A stretch of 64,000 bases of DNA from Lantana camara (lineage: Eukaryota; Streptophyta; Magnoliopsida; Lamiales; Verbenaceae): the NCBI GenBank assembly GCA_037501455.1, contig CM074861.1:91923001-91987000 (forward strand), read 5' to 3'. The translations under genes and the position numbers were made by a program. This document shows positions 43,547 to 55,698 of this stretch, one piece after another. Each line of letters opens with the position of its first letter. Position 1 is the stretch's first letter. A model generated the notes under the pieces. The model saw nothing but the letters and a program-made list of their open reading frames with translations. It ran no database searches and was not told the DNA's origin.

Positions 43547-46500
43547 TGTAGCACCCCGAAGCGAAGGGCACCACATCCCCCGCACCATAGCCCGACACGT
43601 GTAATGAAATGGGAACTCCGCACACGTCCTAAGCCATGGTGAACGGGTGACAAACAAAATACATACCCTAGCTAGGCGGTCTAGACCCTAATACAGAGCG
43701 CGCACTAAACATAAATCACGGAAGCGATAAATTTTCAAGTCATAACATGCTAGCAATTATCATATTATGTCCATGATATACAACTTATACAAATCAAGTT
43801 CAAGTCAAGTATACAAATCTTATCCCAGGCCAGAGTCAAAGTGTCAAATTATACACATTTCAAATTGAGGCAAAATGCATAAAGTGAAAGAAATACAATG
43901 CATATGACTCAAGCTATCCGTAAACAACGACACAAGGACAACCGCCTAGCTCGAACCTCCAAAAGCACCTGTAACTTAAACAAAAGGGGAAAAAGAGAAA
44001 CAAAAAATGAGGGTCAGTCCTAAAGACTGGTGAGGGGGCTAACAAACGAACACGTATATATACGTAAGAGCATAACATATTCAAAATTAAAGAGCTCATG
44101 AACCGGGGCATGGTTTTTGCATTCAAAATCATTTTATCTCGTGATATTATATAGAAGGAAAAAGGTTTAAGGCCAAAGGCCAAAATCAACCAATTTTATA
44201 AATTTGTATTCCACTCCCGTTTCACGAACCATATTCATAATCAAAATCATAACAACTCAGCTAAAACGAGTTCAAACCCACTTACTCCCTTCATAATCAT
44301 AATCAAAACGAAAACATACAATTCATAATCAACCCATCTTCTGCAGTTGGAGATGAGGAAGGACTTCCTCAACCCCGTTCTCTCATCATAATGGTTAAGT
44401 CGGGGGATCCTACCCGCTCCCTGACGGGGTTAACCATCGGTTCTCAAGAAACCGCCTTCCCCTCGACCTCCCGAGGTTGGGCAAATCTCTCTACTTAAAT
44501 GGAGTCGTGTTTATGAGAGAGCTCAGCGACACCACGGTCGACCCGAGATCACATACCACTTCCCCAGGCCCATTTTATAATTCATAAGTTATAATTTTCG
44601 AAATTTCATAATTTTTCCGACTTATATTTCAAAGTCATAATCTCGCTATTTCAAAATATTCACACACCCCAACCCTTTTCAAATCAAACAAACATAAAAG
44701 TAGGTTGCGTATATAAATAAAAGCGTTTTTCAAATGATTTCATAACAAAATGGGACAAATCCCTCAAAATACGTATCATACACATATCTAAGTGTGTATA
44801 TATATATATATATACGTAAGTCACATGCGGGCTTAAAATATAGGTAGGGTTGTGGTCGTTTTAACTAAAATGAAGAAAACCTCACCTTGTCGACCAAACC
44901 GAACGAAACGAACTCAAAACACTTCTAAGAGACCTCCTCGTCACCCACGAAACGAACCTAAGGACAAAACAAACAACAAAAGACAACCTTAGACACAAAA
45001 TGTACTAATTAGACACTCAGCAAATATATATGAATGCAAATGATGCACAAAGAATGCAATGAGATAGCATTTAGGTCCATTTACACCATATTTAATGATA
45101 TCGAGTTATGGTTCACATATTTCACGTTAAATAAACTTATAATCTTCATGCAACTTTCATAACATGTCATATAACACAACAGGCATGCATGCACATAAGA
45201 AAGAAACAAAGGCAAATAAACATCACATTAATCCATATATTCACATTTAAGCGTATATAAATCATGTTAAGGCACATATCACGTATAAAATCATCGAAGT
45301 CACGTAATAAATTTATAATAAAAAAATGTAACACATAATACAACAAGTAAGCCATGCATGCACTTCATAAAATTTCAAATAAGTAACATGCAAGGCAAAC
45401 AAACACATTATGAAGTCATGCATGCACATTTAAGCACATATGAAGCACGTAGATATAACATAATATAACATGTTACTAAAGCATACAAGGTGAGATAAAT
45501 TTATAATAAAACACTTAACACATAATATAACATGTTACTAAAGCATACAAGGTGAGAAAGAAGTAAGAAGATATCACACGAGGCAAGGAATCGAAGTATG
45601 AATTCATTTATACACACAAGAGAGCATGTAACGCATATCTGGTCATATATTGCGTATAAAAGCAATGAAAGCACATCATAAATTCATAATAAATCATATA
45701 ATACATAATTCAACAAGTAAACAATGCCTAAGATATGATAAAGGATCAAGAAGTTCATGCATAATGCAAACGAAACGGAAAAAAACTTGAAATGGATCAC
45801 AACACGTAGCAGCAATAGCAGCAACTCGAAAGTCCTCAAAAATGGGGTCGTGGCCGCGACCAGAAATAGGCATAATCTGGTAGAGGCCGTAACCACCTCC
45901 TGTAGTAGGAAAAAAATCAAAACAACCCCAAAAACTGCTAGCGGCCGTGACCGCACTGTGCAGTCACGAAATGGTGGAGTTCCAGCCCTGTTTCTTCATC
46001 TCCAAGCCCAGCAACAACAGTATCATGAAAGGGTAAAGAAAAGGTAAGAAATATGCAGCAAAAACAAGCACATAATAGCAGCAAACAAGGAAGAACGAAT
46101 CAAGGAAGCAAGGATGTACACATATGTTCTTATTCTTTAAATTTCATGTAAATTCATCAATGGTGATTCTATTTTTGGCCAAATTCCATGAAGTTTCAGT
46201 TGATATAATCATATTAGAAGGTTAAGAGATCATATATCATTCATAAATTCAAAATTTAAAGCAAGTTTGGCATGATTGTCCCAAGAAAAAGTAATTAACC
46301 TAACTATTCATCAAATAATTCAATGCAAATTCAGAAAAAGAAGTCTTGAAAGAAATCTAAGAGGATGGAGAACAAGTTCACGGACTTACCTTTCGAATTT
46401 GAGACGAGATGATGGAGTATTGGCTTGAAATGGCCAAAGTGAATAGTGCTTCTCTTCCTTCTCTTAGGGTTATGGTTTGCAGCTCTTTTTCCTCCTCTCT

Positions 46501-47163
46501 TGAAGCTGGAACGAAATGGGCCTGATGGAGGTTGAAAGAGGGATGAGTTAATGAAATGTGGGTCCAAGATTGGGGTGTTTTGGTCAAATATTGAATAAGT
46601 TATGGGCAAAATGGTAGAATGTGGCAAATCTATCACACTAGGCACGTTTCGGGCAAAATACGGGGGTCCAAACGGGCTTAGAAAAATAAGAGGTCAAATT
46701 CTATAGCTTTCATTCTTCGTTACGAGACCGACGTTGCTTCCGGAATTCGAATCCGAATTCTCGATCTCGAGTTACGCCTTCCGGAACCCAAGGTGAGCTA
46801 AAACAAGTTAGGCCCTCAAGTCCCTAACAAATAAAACGGTTCGAAAACCATATCAAACGAACACAAACACATGTAACGAATATAAAAACACATTCATAAT
46901 ACATACAATTAATGCATAACATGAAATCACAAAAATTGAAAACGAGAACGAAGGCATACGGATCGAAAACTAGGCAAAAAGGGCAAATATGTTCAAATAG
47001 TTCATATAAGGCTCATATAAAATTGAAATATTAAATCACATAATTCAAGTATTTCACATAAAAAATAAAATAAACACGTAAGTCGCGTAATTAAAATAAT
47101 TTAAATGCGCACTTAGCACTCTCGAACCGCGTACCTGTACGTTCAGACGAGCGGGATGTTACA
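43547..47163 (-). repeat. Element F 3' LTR (gypsy, 3.6 kb)
   Basis: TGTAGCACCCC...GATGTTACA, followed by a purine tract on the minus strand (47164-47178), so it is the 3' LTR of a minus-oriented element. Left words (caccacatcccccgcacc) are shared with LTRs B and G. Donor-like AAG|GTAAGT (minus) at 46389-46384, about 775 bp from the LTR's 5' end. Palindromes at 45846-45950; (TA)n near 44795-44815. Several open frames on both strands are not recognisable proteins. Confidence 0.85.
45846..45950. repeat. Palindrome array in LTR F (ggtcgtGGCCgcgacc type)
   Basis: GGCC centres at 45852, 45885 and 45943 (intervals 33 and 58). The first is nearly perfect (ggtcgtggccgcgacc); the others are partial. 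The same palindrome, perfect, appears in LTR J at 63972-63987. Confidence 0.75.
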
Positions 47164-47869
47164 AACTCCCCTCCTTCAAAAGGACATGTCCTCAGGTCCT
47201 AAAGCGGAGTCCTAATTGAACTTGGAAGGAAGTGCAACTCCAACTTCCTTTGAGCTACTTTGATCGATCTCCTAAAGCAATCACCAACACCTATGGTAAC
47301 ACCGCACCTTAACTCGGCGTCTTCAAAGAAACCGTCGGGTAAGCTCGGCCCTCACAACTCACCAAGCACTCGAGCTCTCAACTCACTAACTCTCTTCTCC
47401 CCACAAGAAAAGCAACAACAAACACGAAGAGCACTACGCAAGCAATGAGAAAGTACCAAGGAGCAACAAAAAAAGAAAGGTAACACAAAAGTGGGTTCCC
47501 CCAAAATTAAATATGCATGGATGAGATGTCATGAATGTTTTAGTGTACCGTTCACCAAGGTGGTAATGTTAAATTCGGTATCAACTTCCTTGTTTTCCAA
47601 GATGTCACCTTGCACTTGAATCGGGATCTTGAAGTCACGGCGCTTTGAAGGTTTCAAATTCTTGTTCTTCAGGCAGCTATCATCATGTCTTCAAATTCCT
47701 CCAACTGTCGGCACTTGAAGCAATCCCCAAATTTTTCTTCAATATTTTTTCCATCTTCGGCCTTGAAATCTTCTTTTGTTTAGCATTAAGGACACTTTGA
47801 AGTTCTTGAGACTTCTCTTGTATTTCGGCCTCTACTTTGACCAACTTGAGACTTCTTCTCTTATAAATG
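47164..47869 (-). other. Element F interior stub with purine tract
   Basis: Minus-strand purine tract (plus aactcccctccttcaaaagg) followed by about 680 bp without recognisable pol sequence. A short lysine-rich open frame (47683-47877, minus) is unidentified. The stub stops where C-family LTR H begins without its own 5' end, so this is a rearrangement breakpoint. Confidence 0.6.
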
Positions 47870-49661
47870 ACAGACAATCTTTGAAAAATAAACGAACTAA
47901 GGCAACACTTCTTTATATGCTCTTGTTTGATTGTATGTTTACTTTTTGTGCATATATAAGAACTCCCTAATCAATATGACTTATAGGACTCAACCATTTA
48001 GGTGAAGTGGTTTATAAAACGAGCCCTAAATCACTTAAGTCATGGTTAGAAATCACTCCAAGCCGATGAGTCCAAAAGATAGTGGGAGTGTCGATATGAC
48101 TCGTTCGGGACTTACTCTTGTGATCACGCCCTTAAGAAGGGCCACCTTGTTTCATGGGGTGTAAAGTGTATTGATGATACGTACGTGATACATAGGGGTG
48201 CTTACTTATTCTAAGTAGGTACACTAAGGTGTCCCGTGTGAGAAGATTCCTAAATAGGAAAGGAAGTTTCTATTTCTGGAAATGGAAACTTCCAGATTAG
48301 GAAATATCTCATGAGTCATTGATGTGATTAAGCAGTCCTTAGACTTGAGATTCCATCGATTCTTTGTGGGCTAACTCTGCAGTCTTGAGTATAAGCTTTA
48401 AAGGATGTCGCGCAAGATAACCGACTCAAAGTTCATGTTGGGGCTGCACAAGTGGCACGTGAAAGCATATGAGAATCGATAAAGGACCTACACTTGCGTA
48501 AGCGAGTTGATCTCTTATTGGGCAAGTCATTCATATGCCATAAAGGAGTCATTGGCCAAGGTAGTGGATCAAGATCAAGAAATGGGTTTCTTGGATCGAG
48601 ATCAAATGGATATGAAATACACTTTAAGAGCGAGATTATTAGGGTTCTAATTATTCCCTTACCCTAGATCTTGATTGAGAGATGGGATGTAGGAGGATTT
48701 TATCTCACATATGTCAATGAATTAAACGTTCTTTCGAATTGAGACATTCTATTTAGCTAGGGGTCACACACCTGTTGCTAGACTATGATAGTATGATCTG
48801 TGGACTGATTAATTAATTGGGAATTAACTAATTAGGGTCACTCCTAATTGAATTAAGAACCTAGACGGTCATACACAAATGCCCGGTCACAAGGGTTATG
48901 GCTTGAATCGATTAAACGAGTTGGTCAAACCAACAGTGTTGGAAAGGGGCTGCACGTGTCCTACGTGTCACATTGTGATATGTTAAATAATTAATGTTGA
49001 TTAATTATTTAATGGACTTTAATTAAATTATGAATTATTATTAAAGTTATAATTTGGAGATATTGAGTCTAATAAATGATTAATCATGAATTAATTAATT
49101 ATTAGCATCAAGTTATTTATTATGAATAAATAAATAATTAATTAAATAAAATATTTAAAAGAGTTAGATATTAATTCTTGATAGACAAGTTGGTCAGAGT
49201 AGAGAGTCTTTCTCTCCAAGTAAGAAATCCCTTAGCTAGAAGGTTGAGAATCCTACTCCCATAAGGAATAGGGGTTCGAACCCCTAAAGCTATATACACA
49301 TGGGGTTCAAACCCCATAAGGGATTGATAGCAAAATCTCCTTCTCCAAATTATATCATACAAACCCTAGAGCCTATACACTAAAAATAGAACTAGCATCC
49401 TCCCTGTTTAGATCGTGATCGAGGTTGGTGTGGATTATTACTCTAGAGGGCTGCTTTCGTGGAGTTTTGAAAGATTCGAAGGAGCTTGGGGATTTGCCCC
49501 TTGAAGAGCGTTTGTGGGCGGCTCAAACGTGTCAAGAAAGCGTCGATTTAAGTGAGTTCTTGAATCCCTACGAATTGGGAATAGGAATTGCAACTCTAGA
49601 TTCTACCTTTTGGAAAAAAATTTAAATTTCCGCTGCGTTTACTTCGTTGCTTTTCCCAACA
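47870..49661 (+). repeat. LTR H: C-family copia LTR, 5' truncated
   Basis: Matches LTR C from its 71st base (acagacaatcttt) to the end CCCAACA. It lacks the 327-bp block. Strongly diverged from C (indels, many substitutions), so it is a different subfamily. No PBS follows. Confidence 0.85.
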
Positions 49662-50920
49662 GGGGCCACACGTGTGGAGTAGGAGTCACACGTGTGACAT
49701 GTGTCACACATCTACATGTTTTCTTTTAATTATATGGTATAATTAAATTTGGATTTTAATTAATAAGGAATTAATTATAAAGCCCAAACCGGAATAAAGA
49801 ATTTAATAAATAATTAATTATGAATTAATTATTAATTGGAAATTGGCATTATTTATTTATGAAATAAATATGACGTCATCTAACTTTATTTATTCAAGAA
49901 ATAAATAAAAGATATTATTATCCTTGTTTAAGAAATAAATGAGTTAACGTTATCTTACGTTATTTGAAAAATAAGTACTAAGATAATATTAACACATATT
50001 TATTTATAGAATAAATAAGTAAGATAATATCTAAGTTTTTATTATTGTTAGTATTTATTTATGAAATAAATATTAAGATAATAACAAGTTTTTATTATCA
50101 TAAATATTAGATTAAATAAATAAAAGATATTATTATCCTTGTTTAAGAAATAAAGGAGTTAACATTATCTTACATTATTTGAAAAGTAAGTACTAAGATA
50201 ATATTAACACATATTTATTTATAGAATAAATAAGTAAGATAATATCTAAGTTGTTATTATTGTTAGTATTTATTTATGAAATAAATATAAAGATAATAAC
50301 ATAAAATATTTATTTATGAAATAAATAAAGGATAACGTCATAAATTATTAATTTAAGAAATAAATAATTATGAGATAATATCTTCAAGTTGTTAAAATAA
50401 TTATCTTTAATTAATAATATGATTATTAATTAATTAAGTAATTAAGAAAAGATAAGACTCTTTTCCTAACAGAAAAAGAATCGTAAACTTTTCTTAGTTA
50501 GATAAAAGGAGAGAGACCTCTCTCATTCTCCTTAGACCGGCATTTAAGAAGTGCCTTGAATTCTCTCTATTCCGGAGATACGAAAAATCAGTTCTTGATC
50601 TTGAGAAAAGAACAAACCCCAGCCTTTACCCAAAATACAGAACTAGCATTCTCCCTATTTTGATCGTGATCGAGGCGGGTGTGGATACTTCTAAAGGACT
50701 TCAACGTTGGGGTCCTGAAGAACGAGAAAGAACAATCTCGGGGTGGATTCATGCTGCTTGAAGGTTGTTCAATATAGGCGATTGAACATCTCAAGAAAGA
50801 ATTAAACATAACCGTAAGTTTCGAATCCCCTCTTGTTTTGGAGTAAAAATTACAAGTTCCCGATCCCTTAATCGAAAAAAAATTTATATTTCCGCTGCTT
50901 TACACTCGTGTTTTCCAACA
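49662..50920 (+). repeat. LTR I: second C-family LTR, 5' half missing
   Basis: Starts in the G-box region (ccacacgtgtgg at 49666) and ends TTTTCCAACA at 50920 after the same ccgctgctt end motif as C and H. No PBS follows. It is joined directly to H. Contains a 215-bp tandem duplication (49901-50330) and many tatttatttatgaaataaata-type palindromes. Confidence 0.8.
49901..50330 (+). repeat. 215-bp tandem duplication in LTR I
   Basis: gatattattatccttg starts at 49911 and again at 50126. The two 215-bp units differ at only a few bases. Each contains several near-perfect palindromes of the form tttatttatagaataaata, about 70-100 bp apart. Confidence 0.85.
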
Positions 50921-51567
50921 ATATGGACTCATAAAAAATAATAATAATAATAATAATATTTTTTTTTTTTACCAAGTCTCGATATAGTGAATTATACCCA
51001 AATTAATATATACTTTAAAAATAAATATATAAAAATAATATATGTTATATTCCAATAACTAGATACATATTGGAAGATTTTCTATTTCATATATTTTACA
51101 TAAACTAACTTTCTATTTTAGAATAAATTACTTTTTAATGGTATTTTAATTTACAATAATTACTATTAATACGTAATATTATAATTCACACTATAATTTT
51201 TATATAAAACTCGTGTATAGCATAGGATACATGCTAGTAATAATATATAGGAAGCATCTCTTTTGACACAATGGTATCAATTTTGATCAAATTCTAATTT
51301 ATAGTGTTTTTGAATTATTTTATAAAATTAAAAAATTATGATTAGTTGATGGTTATTAAGTTTTATTAATTAGATATTTACTTTTTAAGTTGATGTATCT
51401 TTTTGTTTTTAGAAATTTTCTTGGATTAAGTTATTAATTTATGGTAAAATTCTTTTTGAATGCATAAATTTAGAAAAATGTATATTAAATTAAATTAAAA
51501 AATATGGTGTACTTTAGATTTAGGGTAATTTAAATCTGGACCCTTCGAAAATTTTAAAATAATAAAT
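50921..51567. other. AT-rich sequence with a Helitron-like end
   Basis: Very AT-rich, with a short (aat)n run near 50940; no gene seen. It contains the Helitron-type terminus at 51212-51238. Confidence 0.5.
51212..51238 (+). mobile_element. Probable Helitron 3' terminus
   Basis: cgtgtatagcataggatac followed by atgCTAGT: an imperfect hairpin (gtgtat/atacat) next to CTAG and T, the layout of plant Helitron 3' ends. A related sequence occurs in reverse at 62088-62115. The 5' terminus was not found. Confidence 0.4.
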
Positions 51568-51797
51568 GACACCCATATTGAGTTTTATTTACATAGACCA
51601 CCTCATTGAATTTTTATATTACGAAGGAACCCCATACCGTTAGGTTTTGAAGAATTGCGGTTAATTTAAATATAAAATTACATTTTTACCTTTACATTAA
51701 AAGACATTTTGTTTTGCCCAAGGTTGCCCTTTGTAATTTATGAAATAGTAATGGTGCTATATGTAATATATTTTATCATTATTTTTATCTATTTTTT

Positions 51798-51935
51798 CCT
51801 ATGTGAATAGAAGTAGTTTTCTTGTAGGCTATAAAAATGCACGTGAATAGATACAAATTTCCTTTTCCTATGTGAATAGAAGTAGTTTTCTTGTAGGCTA
51901 TAAAAATGCACGTGAATAGATACAAATTTCCTGTA
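51798..51935. repeat. 69-bp tandem duplication
   Basis: Two nearly identical 69-bp units (51798-51866 and 51867-51935). It also makes the minus-strand open frame here internally repetitive, so that frame is not taken as a gene. Confidence 0.9.
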
Positions 51936-52302
51936 TATAGATAATAGTTTGAGTTGAAGGAAAATAGCAATTTCACAACAAAAAAGAAATGATTAAAATC
52001 ATGAAATTCCATATATTCATTAAGCATCAAAAGACAACAATCATCCTGTCCAACACTTCTCGTGCCATGTACACTTATCGAAATATAACTATTTAACACA
52101 TCTCCACAACTAAATATCCACAACAGACAAAAAAAGAATCTAAAAAACTTCATATTCAACAAACTTGATATTCATATTCCAAAAGACACAAAATTGATCA
52201 AACGTCAATGTTCAAAGTATCTAATTTGCAGTGCCAAAATGATAATTCAAAAAACACCAAAAACAAGTACCAAAAGACCAAACTCAAACTAAAAGCTTAA
52301 TT

Positions 52303-53211
52303 CTAATATTCGTTATGGGAATTTTGAGTTGGGACATAATTTGTTGGTCTTCCACCTCTTGTTGATCTTATTTGAGAAGTTGATTCCACCTCCTACAATA
52401 TTTATTCAATAATTAAATTCAAACAACTGATTTATAATTCGATATAAACTAAAATAGAGTAACTATAGAAACCTGATTAGTAGCATTTGTTACAGAGCTT
52501 CTTGCAATAACTCTTGGTGTTCTTAATCTTTGATGGTTATTGTTGCTTGTATCTAGACCTATTGTACAAGTTCTTTGGTTATGTCCAGATTGATGACAAA
52601 TAGTACATTTCACATTAGGCCTTTTTCATAATGGAACTACTCTTGGCTCTTCTCCAACTTCCCTTCTTTTGTGTTTTTTAGGCCTACCCGATTGTCTTTT
52701 TTCTATTATGTCCCTCATTTTTGCTCTAAGACCATCTAGTAATTTGCGAATGGGTTTCCAACCTAATGATTCAACCTCTCACTGATGTTGTTGGTAAAGT
52801 GATCATTCTTCACAATAGTTGGAAAGGCATGTCTTGCCCACAAAGATGAATCACTAATACCAATGACATACTGAAATCCTCAAGGCTTACACTCTCTCAT
52901 TCTATTCATCACCTTGTTAAACTTAGTCATCGTGTATGCATTTGATGAACCCCAAAAAAGATGTTTCACTAGTAACCCAGGATGTGATAATCTTAAATTA
53001 GCATACACATAACTACAACACTTTCTGTTTATAGCAGTTGGAACAATAATTGATAGAGCTTCCACCAAACCCTACAATTTATGTAAAACATAAGTATTTG
53101 AAATCAGAAAAGTTATAAAGAAATTGTACTAAATGAATTACCTTATAACGGTCAATCATAAAAGTCCAAGGTTTGCCATTTTTCAAACGGACCTATCATT
53201 TCATCCAAACA
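52303..53211 (-). pseudogene. MULE transposase, C-terminal half with two introns
   Basis: Read leftwards: KPWTFMIDRYK, then an intron 53141-53072 (gtaatt...ttgtag), then GLVEALSIIVPTAINRKCC...YANLR and AYTMTKFNKVM. These are typical MURA transposase sequences following the catalytic core. Further on are FTNNISE-like residues, GRPKKHKRR (AT-hook-like), and a zinc knuckle CTICHQSGHNQRTC. A second intron lies at 52472-52393, then a last exon ends at 52303. Both introns have GT-AG ends and keep the frame. The SWIM zinc finger usual between these parts is missing. There is a stop near 52880, a frameshift near 53175 and a stop near 52627. Confidence 0.85.
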
Positions 53212-54197
53212 TTCCATGTAGCGCCCGGAAAGCAAGGCAGCCACATCCCCTGCACTATAGCTCAGACCACATACGAAATGGATAATCCGTACATGAATCA
53301 AGACTATAGCGAATGGGTGACACCAAAAGAAACAACTAGCGAGGCGGGACTAACCATCAAATAGTAACAACAATGCATAACGAATAAAGCCAGAAGCATA
53401 ATATATACATATCATAAGCATTTCAATCTGTTTCAACATATCCAATTACAACTTCCAAAAGTATTAAACGAGTTATACACAATACATATGCATCAAATAC
53501 GGAACTGGACACGTGCTAGACCCGAAACGAAAGACTATATTCGACTCCAGTCCCGCCTAGCACACATCCGACAAAACCTGAAAAGTGAGGTGTCAGTCCA
53601 TGAAAGACCGAGTGAGGGGCATAAATAAATATAAGCGCAGATAACATGCAAGTCATAATCCCGGGTGAAGGTTTTATAAAAGAAAGAAAAATAATTTTAA
53701 CAACACAATAATCATCATCCGAGATTACAACTATTCAATTTAACGATTCAGTCAGTTTCAGTCAATCAGTGGCCCAGCGAGTGAGGGAAAGTCTCCAACC
53801 TTTACTCCGACAGTGAACAATACAATAGTTAAGTTTCAATTCAATGGTGATCATGCAATTTATTATAGTGCACAATTAGTAATCCACGAACTGCTTTTCC
53901 CTCCGGGTGATGGTAGGATTGCAAGGCCCCACCACCCAGTTACGGTGTACGTCAGGTTCATGACTCCCATGTACATGATTCCTTCCTCCACCAAACCTCT
54001 TGGTGGATTCAGGGTTCATCCCCACGATGTGAAGGGAGTACAGAGTTACCCGTCAGCCCATGCTTTCCCGGTTGGCTCATACACTAACCCTCGGGCCCAC
54101 AGTGCACGATACACGATTACTCGCCAAAACACGATCAATTCACAATCAGTTCAATGTGTCACGATAACGATTTGCAATCATTTGAGGTTTTGGAAAG

Positions 54198-54199
<2 letters not shown>

Positions 54200-54245
<46 letters not shown>
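54200..54245. repeat. (AT)n microsatellite in LTR G
   Basis: About 22 AT repeats. Confidence 0.95.
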
Positions 54246-54247
<2 letters not shown>

Positions 54248-54580
54248 TTTTGGCCCAAAAGTCACATAGGGTTGTACGGGTTCTATATATCTAGCAATTA
54301 AACCTCACCTTTACCGACGAAAAAAGTAAGGAAACACCCTATGGGGCATGCTCCTCGTCACCGGGAATGTGATCTGTGTAACAAGGACAAGTGTACGTGA
54401 GACTTGACTCGCATGAACCATTTAACATGAACTGCAAAGTCATGAAATGCTATAATATGCCCAATAACCATAAAATATCATAAATATGTTCATATAATCA
54501 ATTAGAGTATCAAGAATCGAACAAACAATACATAGGCACAAAGTATGAAAAATTACACAAACATCCCCTCCTACAAGCAG

Positions 54581-54776
54581 TCTCGGCCGGGATTGATTTT
54601 AAAGGAAGAGGTGTCCCGGCCAGGACAATTTTAACGAAGGCAATATTTCAGAGGGTCCCGGCCGGGATTGATTTTACACTGAAAATGGTCCCGGCCGGGA
54701 TGTTTTTAATGTAGCCAAATATTCAGGGTATCCCGGCCGGGATTGAATTTACACTAAAAAGGGGTCCCTGTCGGGA
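54581..54776. repeat. Palindrome array in solo LTR G (tccCGGCCGgga type)
   Basis: Six sites with cores at 54584, 54617, 54659, 54692, 54734 and 54768, intervals 33, 42, 33, 42 and 34 bp. Three are perfect tcccggccggga. The arms differ from all other families here. Confidence 0.92.
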
Positions 54777-55698
54777 TCCCCTGTTCGAGAAACAGAGCAG
54801 AACAAGGCAATTTTCAAGCTATGCAAAACCAATCATAAATCCAATTTCAGTCCAATACAAATGCTCAATATCAACACATACACATAATACTTCATTTTGG
54901 TATCAAATAATCCATTATATCATGCTTAGATCATCAAGAAATCACCATACAAACCCCATAAAATTTTATGCCATCCAAAGTCCCTCTCGTACAAGAATTC
55001 ATGCAAGTTTTGAAATATAAAAGTCCTAAACATGCCTCTAACCATTTACACACAAGAAAGCATCATATAAACATCAAACCCTACTCATAAAAGATTCAAG
55101 AAATTCATATAATTCTTCATTCTACCTTAAAAATGGAAGAAAGATGAGATGAAATAATGATATGATGATGATGCTTCCACTTATGCACTCCTTCCTTGAA
55201 TTCTAGCATGAAAAGTGATGAAATCTCCTTCCTTTCTTCTTAGTTTTTTGATCGTGAAAAGGGTGTGTGAATTTGTGTATTTCTCTAGATGAAATATGAT
55301 GAATGAAATGAGAGAGAGATGAATGATATTTACCAAAGTCTTCCACTAATATGCATGAGTCACTATAATTTGCACTTAAGTCCTTGGAATAATTAAAGCC
55401 ATGCAATCAAGTTCCATCTCATGGCAAATGATCATTTGAATCCAAAGAATTTTATGCAATTAAGTCCACCAATTCAAGAAACAATCACTTAGGGACAATT
55501 AGACAATTAAATCATGTTCGGCAATTAATTCACGTAATTTCTCACGTTGACAATTATTTTATGGAAGTTCATGTAAATAGAATGCATCTAATGTTATGAA
55601 ATCCATATAATATCACATAATGCATAGATTGAAAAACCGGGAAACTTTTGAAATATAATATTACGTTCGGCATAGAATGCATATAATATCACATAATG

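Larger units (their letters stand above)
53217..55698 (-). mobile_element. Solo LTR G (gypsy) in the MULE transposase gene
   Basis: Begins TGTAGCGCCCGGAAAG at 53217, like LTRs B and F. In reverse complement, the right part resembles the start of LTR J (aatctatgcattatg, gaacttccat, acgtgaattaattg). The TGTAAC-like right end is missing, and cgttcggcatagaatgcat is followed by a 22-bp copy of nearby LTR sequence. Donor-like AAG|GTAGAA (minus) near 55125. Palindromes 54581-54776. Splits the transposase between the FLDA and ECLDEM residues. Confidence 0.88.

Noticed and set aside
47260..47448. Ser/Pro-rich 62-codon frame in the F stub
   Set aside because: No similarity recognised; likely chance frame in the untranslated part of element F.
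51785..52162. 125-codon minus-strand open frame with internal repeat
   Set aside because: The repetition is the 69-bp DNA duplication; no family resemblance and no conserved start.
53813..54301. 162-codon open frame
   Set aside because: Lies wholly inside solo LTR G, runs through an (AT)n tract and matches nothing.
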